From: Acidobacteria bacterium UBA2994
GTDB lineage: Bacteria > Acidobacteriota > Vicinamibacteria > Vicinamibacterales > UBA8438
DNA: 7,117 nucleotides
Assembly (NCBI GenBank): GCA_002346545.1
Contig: DEAA01000062.1
Location: forward strand, 601 to 7,717
Direction of reading: 5' to 3'
Shown here: one piece after another, positions 1 through 5,464 of the stretch
Layout of the letters: each line of letters opens with the position of its first letter
How positions within the stretch are numbered: the first letter of the stretch is position 1
Program-made: the position numbers and the translations under genes
The notes under the pieces: model-generated
Told to the model about the DNA's origin: nothing
What the model saw: only the letters and a program-made list of their open reading frames with translations
The model's database searches: none

Positions 1-781
1 CATCGCAATCACCGCTCCAGCCGGTAAAGACCGAGCCGTTGGTGGCCGTGGCCGTCAGTGTGACCTCGGTCTCGTCGCGGTAATACTGACCACAGTCGGT
101 CTCAAGTCCAGCAGAGCAGTCAATGCCCTCAGGGCTTGAAGTGACGACACCGGTTCCTTCACCCGTTACGCTAACAGTGAACTCGAAGAACTCCGCCGCT
201 GGTCCGTCTAGCCGGTCACCCACTGAGGTGCTGGTCAAAGCAACCGCAGTGAATTCCAGTTGCGTGCCGGGACACCGTGCGCGAAATGCCCCAGCCGTCC
301 AATTCAGGCCTGAAACCGCGATGCGGCCGGAGAACTCCCGGCTCGCCTCACAGCCACCGCGAGTTTCAGTGATCACGCCATCGAAATATCCGGACCGACC
401 GCCAGTTAGAGTTCCTCTGATCCGACCACTTCTGGGGGGACTCGTGCGAAGCTCCCAGCTTCCATCGACCGTACTGGATTCCTGAGCAAAAAGAGTGGCC
501 ACGAATTGAGGCCGTTTACTGGACGCCTCCAAGCTCAGGCCACGGATGACCAGAGTAAGGTCCATCAACACGGGGGGGGGGAGAACAACTTCACCAGAAA
601 ATTGACGCTGCAGGTCTTCCGGCAGGGCAGATGTAGGTACGTCCGTTGGCCCAAAGGGAGCACCTCCGCAGGCAAACACGCCGAGACCAAGAACCGTTCC
701 CACGACGAGAACGACGGTGGAGATAGTCGAGTGAAGAGAGCGGCGTTTGCCACGATCGGACCGTCGGCCGATGAGTGTCAT
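1..781 (-). CDS. Putative lipoprotein with InlB-type B-repeat, C-terminus outside window
   Basis: Reading the minus strand from ATG at 781 gives 260 open codons that run off position 1, so the gene is partial at its 3' end. An in-frame TAG lies immediately before the ATG, so no longer start is possible, and a GGAG (793-796) sits 11 nt upstream. Residues 1-17 are basic, residues 20-37 are hydrophobic, and VFA|C at 35-38 resembles a lipobox, suggesting lipidation at Cys38 and an envelope or surface location. Residues about 75-190 are Gly/Ser/Thr-rich and look beta-stranded, with Cys residues in GGCEAS and ARCPG contexts; I do not recognise this part. Residues about 202-260 have the pattern of divergent InlB B-repeats: GEGTGVVTSSPEGIDC, a second Cys, then VTLTATATNGSVFTGWSGDC. 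These repeats are common in secreted and adhesin-like proteins. A run of ten C codes Pro68-70. The function is unknown. The reading frame and export are well supported, the lipobox less so because -2 is Phe. Confidence 0.8.
   Translation of the reverse strand, partial: MTLIGRRSDRGKRRSLHSTISTVVLVVGTVLGLGVFACGGAPFGPTDVPTSALPEDLQRQFSGEVVLPPPVLMDLTLVIRGLSLEASSKRPQFVATLFAQESSTVDGSWELRTSPPRSGRIRGTLTGGRSGYFDGVITETRGGCEASREFSGRIAVSGLNWTAGAFRARCPGTQLEFTAVALTSTSVGDRLDGPAAEFFEFTVSVTGEGTGVVTSSPEGIDCSAGLETDCGQYYRDETEVTLTATATNGSVFTGWSGDCD
572..581 (-). repeat. Ten-base mononucleotide C tract inside lipoprotein gene
   Basis: Ten consecutive G on the plus strand read as ten C in the coding strand (end of Leu67 plus Pro68-70). 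The frame is open with ten C. By hand translation, losing one C gives TGT TGA within a few bases after the tract, and gaining one C gives TAA after about 18 further codons. The tract could therefore act as an on/off switch by slippage, or could be a sequencing or assembly weak point. Which applies cannot be told from one sequence. Confidence 0.85.
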
Positions 782-869
782 CTAACCAAATACTCCACGT
801 CGCTCTGCCGCATCGCACCGCCACAAGGGTTGGCAGATACCGACTGGAAGCACCCCGGTTTGGTTAAAT
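780..869 (-). promoter_or_regulatory. Inverted repeat that could bury the lipoprotein start codon
   Basis: On the minus strand, ATTTAACCAAA (869-859) is complementary to TTTGGTTAGAT (790-780). That is 11 pairs with one G-U, and it includes the A and U of the start codon. The core of eight perfect Watson-Crick pairs is TAACCAAA/TTTGGTTA, with a 68-nt loop holding the GGAG. If the transcript starts upstream of 869, the mRNA could fold with the start codon paired. It could equally be a DNA dyad or chance; no ligand or regulator is suggested by the sequence. Confidence 0.3.
793..796 (-). promoter_or_regulatory. Candidate ribosome binding site of the lipoprotein gene
   Basis: GGAG lies 11 nt upstream of the ATG at 781, slightly long spacing but usable. 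It falls in the loop of the long inverted repeat described at 780-869, whose 3' arm covers the start codon. No convincing -35/-10 pair was found upstream. Confidence 0.4.
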
Positions 870-889
870 CAATCTTGAGCAACGGGTGG

Positions 890-918
890 CATTGTATGCT
901 CGATCGCATACGGCAATG
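890..918. repeat. Imperfect hairpin in the tag-lipoprotein intergenic region
   Basis: GTATGC (894-899) and GCATAC (906-911) form a 6-bp stem around a 6-nt loop. CATT (890-893) and AATG (915-918) extend it by four pairs after a 3-nt bulge (912-914). It lies about 125 bp downstream of the tag stop codon. No T run follows on the minus strand, so it is not a typical intrinsic terminator. An operator or an RNA 3'-end structure is possible. Confidence 0.45.
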
Positions 919-1043
919 GTCGACCCGAGAGCAATCTATCTAGATCGTGCTTCGAGCCCAGTCCTTCCCAGCACACGCCCCGTCCTAAAGTCTACGGGCT
1001 TCCGTCTCTCGCCTCGGCTTCGAACGCCAGAAGGAGCGTCCAC

Positions 1044-1625
1044 TCAGTGGCTGGCGCGCGCTAAGGGTAAGTGCCGGAAGCAACTGGCGACATGGTCGTT
1101 GACCATTCCGGTGGCCTGCATGAACGCGTAGCAGATGGTGGGGCCAACGAAACGGAAGCCGCGCTGCTTGAGGTCCTTGCTCATCGCCTGTGACTGCACG
1201 GTTTCCGTTGGCACCTGCGTCAGGTCCGTCCACTGATTCTGCTTCGTCCGGCGGTTGACGAACTGCCAGATGTAGTGATCGAAGCTGCCATGCTCTGCCT
1301 GCACGTCGAGGAATGCCCTGGCGTTGTCGACGGCGGCGCCAATTTTGAGGCGGTTCCGGATGATGCTTTCGTCCTGCATCAGGCGTGTCTGATGCGATCT
1401 GTCGAAGCGGGCTACCTTGGCCGGATCGAAGCTGGCGAATGCCCTGCGGTAGCCTTCGCGCTTGCGCAGGATCGTAATCCAAGCCAGGCCGGCCTGGGCG
1501 CCCTCGAGCAGCAGGAACTCGAAGAACCGCTGGTCGTCGTGGAGCGGAACGCCCCATTCCTCGTCGTGATACGCCTGGTAGAGCGGGTCGTCGCTGGCCC
1601 AAGCGCAGCGGGTTGGTGCCTTCAC
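1044..1625 (-). CDS. tag: DNA-3-methyladenine glycosylase I
   Basis: Tag removes 3-methyladenine from alkylated DNA in the cytoplasm, starting base-excision repair. The 193-residue product closely follows the E. coli Tag pattern: RCAWASDDPLYQAYHDEEWG at the N-terminus, LLEGAQAGLAWITILRKRE, then GFRFVGPTICYAFMQATG and NDHVASC. The zinc ligands known from E. coli (Cys4, His17, His175, Cys179) correspond to Cys7, His20, His178 and Cys182 here. The base-recognition Glu38 and Trp46 correspond to Glu41 and Trp49, a constant offset of three. The start is GTG at 1625, whose GTG overlaps the TGA of the upstream PEGA gene as GTGA, implying translational coupling. The tail after the last Cys is short and ends LPLARASH. 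Nothing suggests transfer or inactivation. Confidence 0.97.
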   Translation of the reverse strand: MKAPTRCAWASDDPLYQAYHDEEWGVPLHDDQRFFEFLLLEGAQAGLAWITILRKREGYRRAFASFDPAKVARFDRSHQTRLMQDESIIRNRLKIGAAVDNARAFLDVQAEHGSFDHYIWQFVNRRTKQNQWTDLTQVPTETVQSQAMSKDLKQRGFRFVGPTICYAFMQATGMVNDHVASCFRHLPLARASH

Positions 1626-2416
1626 TGGTTCATCCGCTGCCTGGCCTGTTCCACCTCGCGATGGAATGAGAACAGCGCGTCGGCGGTGTCCTGGTCGTCG
1701 GTGAAGTTGTAGGTCCGCCCATCCCGCTCCTTGATGGTCAGCGTGTGCTCCAGATAGTCGAGCTCGTGGATCTCGATGGCGTCAAATGACAGCGAGAATG
1801 CGTCGTCGTCGTCCGTTTCGTACCGGATGCCGTCGAGGTCGGCGTGCAGGGTCCCTTTGCAGTCGCCGAACCGATGTTTATGGGTGACCGGCACCGACAT
1901 GTCGAGACGGACTTCCCGGAACCGGATGTCGAGCGAGACTAAGTCGTGGCCGATGTCGACCGTTTCGACGAACCCTTCGTATCCCTCGGCCGACACGTTT
2001 ACACGATGGGGTCCGGGACGGAGGTCGGCCGTTTCGAAGGGCGTGGTACCTAGATACTTACGGTCGACGAACACCGACGCGCCAGGGATATCACTCACTA
2101 CCCGGAGCATGGGTGGGAGCGCGACGCCGGGAACCTCGACCTCTGTAACAATTTCCTCTGGTTCCGGTTCTGGCTCAGGGGTGGGGTCGGGCTCCGGGAT
2201 CGCCTCCGCCGGTTCGCCGGCTGGCTCTGGTTCTGGCGTGGCCGCCGGCGCTGATGGGCTCGCCTGACGGGGTACGGCTGGTTCCTCCTCTGCCGGCATC
2301 GTCAGGTAGACAGCGGCCACGCAGCCGATGACGAGCAGGCCGATGAGAACGTAGCGTCCGGCGTAGGAGTCCTTGTCTTCCGGCTCCGGCTCCGTCTGGT
2401 GCTCTAAAAGTGACAT
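1622..2416 (-). CDS. Single-pass membrane protein with PEGA domain
   Basis: The product has 264 residues. Residues 1-21 are charged and probably cytoplasmic, and 22-38 (YVLIGLLVIGCVAAVYL) are one membrane segment without a cleavage site. Residues about 43-97 are an acidic Pro/Glu linker rich in PEPEP. Residues about 104-170 fit the PEGA family: LRVVSDIPGASVFVDRKYLG, TPF, then LRPGPHRVNVSAEGYE. PEGA domains occur on surface and periplasmic proteins and are thought to bind or span the cell wall. Residues about 178-264 form a further domain starting HKHRFGDCKGTL and ending in a charged helix; its strand pattern recalls PH-like folds, which is only an impression. ATG at 2416 is preferred because earlier in-frame starts run into the divergent cyclophilin gene, although its ribosome binding site is poor (AAGG directly abuts the ATG). 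It is coupled to tag by GTGA, with no obvious functional link. Its role is unknown. Confidence 0.85.
   Translation of the reverse strand: MSLLEHQTEPEPEDKDSYAGRYVLIGLLVIGCVAAVYLTMPAEEEPAVPRQASPSAPAATPEPEPAGEPAEAIPEPDPTPEPEPEPEEIVTEVEVPGVALPPMLRVVSDIPGASVFVDRKYLGTTPFETADLRPGPHRVNVSAEGYEGFVETVDIGHDLVSLDIRFREVRLDMSVPVTHKHRFGDCKGTLHADLDGIRYETDDDDAFSLSFDAIEIHELDYLEHTLTIKERDGRTYNFTDDQDTADALFSFHREVEQARQRMNQ
2153..2239 (-). repeat. Low-complexity Pro/Glu linker repeat
   Basis: This encodes residues 60-88 of the PEGA protein, with irregular PEPEP-type repeats. It reads as Ser/Gly repeats on the other strand, which is what creates a spurious plus-strand frame there. It likely forms a stiff, extended, acidic spacer between membrane segment and PEGA domain. 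Confidence 0.7.
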
Positions 2417-2419
2417 CCT

Positions 2420-2429
2420 TATGATTCTA
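2420..2429. promoter_or_regulatory. Overlapping divergent -10-like boxes
   Basis: The 34 bp between the divergent PEGA and cyclophilin starts contain TATGAT (2420-2425, plus strand) and TAGAAT (2429-2424, minus strand). Each is one mismatch from TATAAT, and they overlap by two bases. The plus box would start RNA near 2432, just before the AGGAG. The minus box would start RNA at about the PEGA ATG, giving a leaderless message and explaining its poor ribosome binding site. No good -35 accompanies either box, so this is a weak call. Confidence 0.3.
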
Positions 2430-2437
2430 CGGGAGAC

Positions 2438-2442
2438 AGGAG
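2438..2442 (+). promoter_or_regulatory. Ribosome binding site of the cyclophilin gene
   Basis: AGGAG is placed 8 nt before ATG 2451. It selects this start over the in-frame ATGs at 2373 and 2421, and the chosen start also puts a signal peptide at the extreme N-terminus. Confidence 0.75.
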
Positions 2443-2450
2443 CACTGGGA

Positions 2451-3563
2451 ATGAAACACCGCTTATGGCGGCTACTGCTTGGATTGCTCTGCGCGACGCC
2501 GACGGCAGCGCAGGAGCCCTTTGTCGCCACCTTGCCTGTCGAGGAGATGCGTGAGAAGCAGCTCGTTGTCGAGACAACAGAGGGCACGGTGGTGATCGAT
2601 CTGCTGGCCGATGCGGCGCCCAATCATGTGGGCCTGATCATGCAGCAGGCGACCGAAGGGGTGTTCGACGGGACGAGCTTCCATCGTATGGTGCTGCGCG
2701 GCATCGTCCAGGGAGGCGACCCCAACACCAAGGACGCGTCGGCTCCAGACCAGTACGGACGCGGGGGACTGGGACTGGTGGCGGCCGAGCCGAGCGGCGA
2801 GACGCACAGCGCTGGCACCGTCTCGGCCATTACGGTGGCCGGGGATCCGGACAGCGGCGGCACGCAGTTCCTGATCTGTGTGGTCGATCAGCCTGGGCTC
2901 GACGGCCAGTACACGATCTGGGGTCGGGTGGTCGCAGGGCTTCCGGTGATCGCGCGCATTTCGGAAACACCGGTCGATGCGAACGGCAATGCGACTGAGC
3001 GAGTGGAGATCCTGAGTGCCACCGTCCGTGACTGGGCACCCGCGCCCCCGCCATCCTTTACGACCGACTCGGTTGAAGAGTTGGCTGGCTATCAGGCGGT
3101 ACTCGAGACCGACGCCGGGCCGGTCACGATCGAGTTCTTTCCGGATCGGGCGCCGGAACACGTCCGAAATTTCCTAAGGCTTGCCGATACCGGCTTTTAC
3201 GACGGCATGGCGTTTCACCGGGTTGTGCCAGGCTTCGTCATCCAGACCGGGTTTCCGCCGACGCGTTCGACGCCCCTCAGTGAGGAGCAGCGAATGTTGA
3301 TCCAGAACATTTCTCTGGAGGTGAGCGACACGCGGCACGTCAAAGGCATCGTGTCGATGGCGCGTGGCGATGACCCGGATAGCGCGCAGACGTCGTTCTT
3401 TATCGTGACCGACACCTCGCCCGAGCTCGACGGCGTGTACTCGGCCTTCGGTCGCGTGGTCTCAGGGATTGAGGCGGTCGAACAGATCGAGCAATCGCCC
3501 ACCAATGGCGAGGAGCCGGTGACCCGGGTCGAGCTGCGGGCGGTGCGGCTGGTTGCTCCCTGA
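2451..3563 (+). CDS. Exported peptidyl-prolyl isomerase with two cyclophilin domains
   Basis: Cyclophilins catalyse cis-trans isomerisation of X-Pro bonds, so this is probably an envelope folding factor. The product has 370 residues. Residues 1-20 form a Sec signal peptide (basic start, LLLGLL core, cleavage near TAA|QEP), consistent with periplasmic export; Cys14 is not in a lipobox. Domain 1 (about 37-195) has FHR (catalytic Arg79), VQGGDP (Gln87), GGTQFLI and LDGQYTIWGRVV. Domain 2 (about 214-369) has FHRVVPGFVIQTGF (Arg257, Gln265), VKGIVSMARGDDPDS, SFFIV and LDGVYSAFGRVV. Domain 1 resembles the QGGDP type. Domain 2 resembles bacterial PpiA/PpiB, where GGGF and a P-I-K-N-E-like stretch follow the catalytic Arg. 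The protein may therefore combine two subfamilies rather than a recent duplication. Both keep the Arg, so both could be active. The gene is flanked by minus-strand genes on both sides and is probably monocistronic. Confidence 0.93.
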   Translation: MKHRLWRLLLGLLCATPTAAQEPFVATLPVEEMREKQLVVETTEGTVVIDLLADAAPNHVGLIMQQATEGVFDGTSFHRMVLRGIVQGGDPNTKDASAPDQYGRGGLGLVAAEPSGETHSAGTVSAITVAGDPDSGGTQFLICVVDQPGLDGQYTIWGRVVAGLPVIARISETPVDANGNATERVEILSATVRDWAPAPPPSFTTDSVEELAGYQAVLETDAGPVTIEFFPDRAPEHVRNFLRLADTGFYDGMAFHRVVPGFVIQTGFPPTRSTPLSEEQRMLIQNISLEVSDTRHVKGIVSMARGDDPDSAQTSFFIVTDTSPELDGVYSAFGRVVSGIEAVEQIEQSPTNGEEPVTRVELRAVRLVAP

Positions 3564-3574
3564 ACCGCCGACCG

Positions 3575-4579
3575 CTACTGCGTTAGCAGATGCTTTGCGA
3601 TGCTAGCGTAGTGGCCGGGGGCGGCGCGCAGTTCGTCGATCGGCACGTGCTCTTCGGAGGTGTGGGCCACCAGGATCGAGCCTGGACCGAAGAGCAGGGG
3701 TTGTCCCCAGGCGGTCAGGAATGGGATATCGGTCGTGAACGCGCAGACCGTCGTGTCAAAGCCCGGCACGGTGGTCAGCTCGACGGCCGGCACTTCGACG
3801 ATGTCTTTCAGTTCCACCCACTGACCGAGCGGCTCGATCGCCGCGCGCACTTCCTCCCGGGGACCGACGATCCGGAAGGTGGCCTCGGCACTGGCGTGAG
3901 GAGGCACGACGTTGGGGGCAACGCCGCCGTCGATCAGCGCAATCGTGCAGGTGGTTGGCCCCAGTGTGGGGTGAGATGGGAGCGGTATCGCTCTGAGCGC
4001 CATCAAGGCGTCGACCAGCTTGTCGATCGCCGACTCGCCCTGCTCAGGATATGCCGAGTGAGCCGCCTTTCCGGCAGCCTGCAACTTAACCCGATAGGCG
4101 CCCTTGGTGGCCAGGGCTAGGCGGCTGTCGGTGGGTTCCCCGTTGACCAGGAAGCGGCTGCCGCGCGAGGTCAGGTTGGCCGCCCGCGCTCCGTGGCTGC
4201 CCCGTTCTTCCCCGACAACAAACAGCGCGCCGACGCGGGATTCTCCAGCCTCACGTAGCTGTTCAAGTGCGCCCACCTGGGCCGCCGCGATACCCTTGGC
4301 GTCACAGGACCCGCGGCCATACAGCCGGTTTGCCTCGATCCGGCTCGGAAAGTACGGGGGCACACAGTCGAGGTGCGTCGACAAGACTACATCAGGGTCG
4401 GTGTCGCCGACCGTAATGTAGAGATTGAGGCGGTTGCCTTCGACCAGTTGCTCGTCTACCGCGAAGCCACGCTCTCGCAGCCAGCCGGCGAGCCAGCGGG
4501 CCACCTGACCTTCGTTGCCGCTGGTCGACTCAATGTCGACCAGGGCTTGGGTAAGCTCGACCACATCGATGTTGCTCAC
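3575..4579 (-). CDS. dapE: Succinyl-diaminopimelate desuccinylase (M20 metallopeptidase family)
   Basis: DapE hydrolyses N-succinyl-LL-diaminopimelate to LL-diaminopimelate and succinate, using two zinc ions. With the GTG start the product has 334 residues. M20 motifs are in order: STHLDCVP (His69 ligand, Asp71), LYGRGSCDAKG (Asp93, bridging), GEERGSHG (Glu124 catalytic base, Glu125 ligand), VNGEP (Glu148 ligand), GKAAHSAYPEQG (His174, dimerisation domain) and AHTSEEHVP (His306 ligand). GTG 4579 is preferred because its GTG overlaps the dapD TGA as GTGA and GGAGG (4590-4594) lies 10 nt upstream. ATG 4588 would leave only 1 nt after that GGAGG. The family also contains acetylornithine and lysine-pathway deacylases that cannot be told apart by these motifs. 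The assignment to DapE rests on the coupled dapD, which makes the succinylated intermediate. At 334 residues it is shorter than E. coli DapE (375). It ends 11 bp from the convergent cyclophilin gene. Confidence 0.87.
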   Translation of the reverse strand: MSNIDVVELTQALVDIESTSGNEGQVARWLAGWLRERGFAVDEQLVEGNRLNLYITVGDTDPDVVLSTHLDCVPPYFPSRIEANRLYGRGSCDAKGIAAAQVGALEQLREAGESRVGALFVVGEERGSHGARAANLTSRGSRFLVNGEPTDSRLALATKGAYRVKLQAAGKAAHSAYPEQGESAIDKLVDALMALRAIPLPSHPTLGPTTCTIALIDGGVAPNVVPPHASAEATFRIVGPREEVRAAIEPLGQWVELKDIVEVPAVELTTVPGFDTTVCAFTTDIPFLTAWGQPLLFGPGSILVAHTSEEHVPIDELRAAPGHYASIAKHLLTQ

Positions 4580-5433
4580 CGGAGCCATGCCTCCAACTCG
4601 GTGCGGGTGTCCGTCTTGTCGTCCCGATACTTGACGATGACCGGGGTTGCCAGGGCCAGCCCCCAGTCGCGGCCGGCTTCGGCTGTAACCTGACGTGTGC
4701 CCGGCACGACGACCGCGCCCTCGGGCACGACGAGTGGGTAGCCGGGTTGGGGACGGATTACCGTCTCGTTCGGCAGATCGTACACGGCGGTCGAACCGGT
4801 TAGTACAGTGCCGGCACCGATGACGGCTCCGCGCTTCACGATTGCGCCTTCGTAGATCCCGGTACTTCCGCCGACTAGCGCATCGTCTTCGATGATGACC
4901 GGCATGGCGCCTACCGGTTCCAGCACCCCGCCGATCTGCGCGCCGGCGCTCACATGGACCCGTTCGCCCACCTGGGCACACGACCCAACCAGCGCGTGAG
5001 AGTCGATCAGGCTGTCTCGACCTACCCATGCGCCGATATTGATGAACATCGGCGGCATGCAAATCACCCCGGGGCCGACGTAGGCGCCGTCCCGGATCGA
5101 TGATCCCCCGGGCACGATCCTGACGCCAGAGTCGGTGCCGAGCGGCTTGAGTGGCAACGTGTCTTTGTCGAGAAACGGCACGTTGGCATCGGGGGCTGCG
5201 AATGTGTCGATGTCGCCACAGCGGAAGCCCACCAGGATGCCCTGTTTGACCCAGGCGTTGACCCGCCAGCCCGAGGGGGTTTCGGAGTCGGGGTGGGCTG
5301 CGCGCACGCTGCCACCGGACAGGGCGGCGCGGAATTCGGCGAACACTTGCCGGGCCTCGGAACGATCGGCGTCGGCGCCCGCCGTGGCCAGGCGTTCGAT
5401 CGAAGTTTTCAGCGACGTGACGTCAGAGTTCAC
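4576..5433 (-). CDS. dapD: Tetrahydrodipicolinate N-succinyltransferase
   Basis: DapD transfers succinyl from succinyl-CoA to tetrahydrodipicolinate, committing the cell to the succinylase branch of diaminopimelate synthesis. The product has 285 residues, close to E. coli DapD (274). An alpha-helical N-terminal domain (about 1-100) precedes a left-handed beta-helix of hexapeptide repeats (about 104-245): VRIVPGGSSIRDGAYVGPGV, MPPMFINIGAWV, IDSHALVGSCAQVG, GGVLEP, IIEDDALVG and YEGAIVKRGAVIGAGTVL. The active-site Asp141 and Glu189 of E. coli align with Asp144 and Glu195. A tail with TPVIVKYRD follows. The start is GTG at 5433 with GGAG (5440-5443) six nt upstream. It lies 31 nt after dapA and overlaps dapE by 4 nt. 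The VGSCAQVG and GGVLEP motifs favour succinyl- over acetyltransferase. Confidence 0.95.
   Translation of the reverse strand: MNSDVTSLKTSIERLATAGADADRSEARQVFAEFRAALSGGSVRAAHPDSETPSGWRVNAWVKQGILVGFRCGDIDTFAAPDANVPFLDKDTLPLKPLGTDSGVRIVPGGSSIRDGAYVGPGVICMPPMFINIGAWVGRDSLIDSHALVGSCAQVGERVHVSAGAQIGGVLEPVGAMPVIIEDDALVGGSTGIYEGAIVKRGAVIGAGTVLTGSTAVYDLPNETVIRPQPGYPLVVPEGAVVVPGTRQVTAEAGRDWGLALATPVIVKYRDDKTDTRTELEAWLR
4590..4594 (-). promoter_or_regulatory. Ribosome binding site deciding the dapE start
   Basis: GGAGG inside the end of dapD is 10 nt from GTG 4579 and only 1 nt from ATG 4588. The spacing, with the GTGA stop/start overlap, favours GTG. The other start would add only Met-Ala-Pro. Confidence 0.6.
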
Positions 5434-5439
5434 AACGTT

Positions 5440-5443
5440 CTCC
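5440..5443 (-). promoter_or_regulatory. Ribosome binding site of dapD
   Basis: GGAG is spaced 6 nt from GTG 5433, in the 31-nt dapA-dapD gap. This is the only sizeable gap in the cluster; I see no -35/-10 pair or hairpin in it, so it appears to serve translation only. Confidence 0.65.
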
Positions 5444-5464
5444 GTGGTGTGGATCCCCTGGGCT

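Larger units (their letters stand above)
782..1043. other. Non-coding gap between tag and the lipoprotein gene
   Basis: About 260 bp lie between the tag stop codon and the lipoprotein start. I see no believable gene: open frames here lack a ribosome binding site and any family motif. The region is richer in A/T near 860-950 than its surroundings. It should hold the tag terminator and the lipoprotein promoter, but neither can be fixed by eye. It contains the hairpin at 890-918, the start-codon dyad and a small palindrome ATCTAGAT at 938-945. Confidence 0.6.

Noticed and set aside
890..918. Intrinsic terminator for tag
   Set aside because: The stem is bulged and has no T run after it on the minus strand. 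It was kept only as a hairpin.
123..943. Two plus-strand open frames (123-485 and 506-943) of 120 and 145 codons
   Set aside because: They lie opposite the minus-strand lipoprotein frame, which has a signal peptide, lipobox and B-repeat pattern. The plus-strand products are compositionally random and lack ribosome binding sites.
985..1602. 205-codon minus-strand frame overlapping tag
   Set aside because: It is an alternative frame of tag. Its Arg/Pro-rich product has no motifs, whereas the tag frame has every zinc ligand.
1776..2267. Plus-strand frame with Ser-Gly repeats
   Set aside because: The repeats are the complement of the Pro/Glu linker codons in the PEGA gene, not an independent protein.
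2373..2450. Longer cyclophilin start at 2373 or 2421
   Set aside because: The AGGAG is correctly spaced only for 2451, and only that start places the signal peptide at the N-terminus.
2417..2623. 69-residue N-terminal extension of the PEGA protein
   Set aside because: It would overlap the cyclophilin signal peptide and first domain on the other strand, and it is low-complexity Ser-rich sequence. The shorter form starts with a natural charged N-terminus and membrane segment.
4580..5062. N-terminal extension of dapE to an ATG at 5062
   Set aside because: The added residues are an out-of-frame reading of dapD, Arg-rich and without motifs. The M20 domain begins just after 4579, where a GTGA overlap and GGAGG fit.
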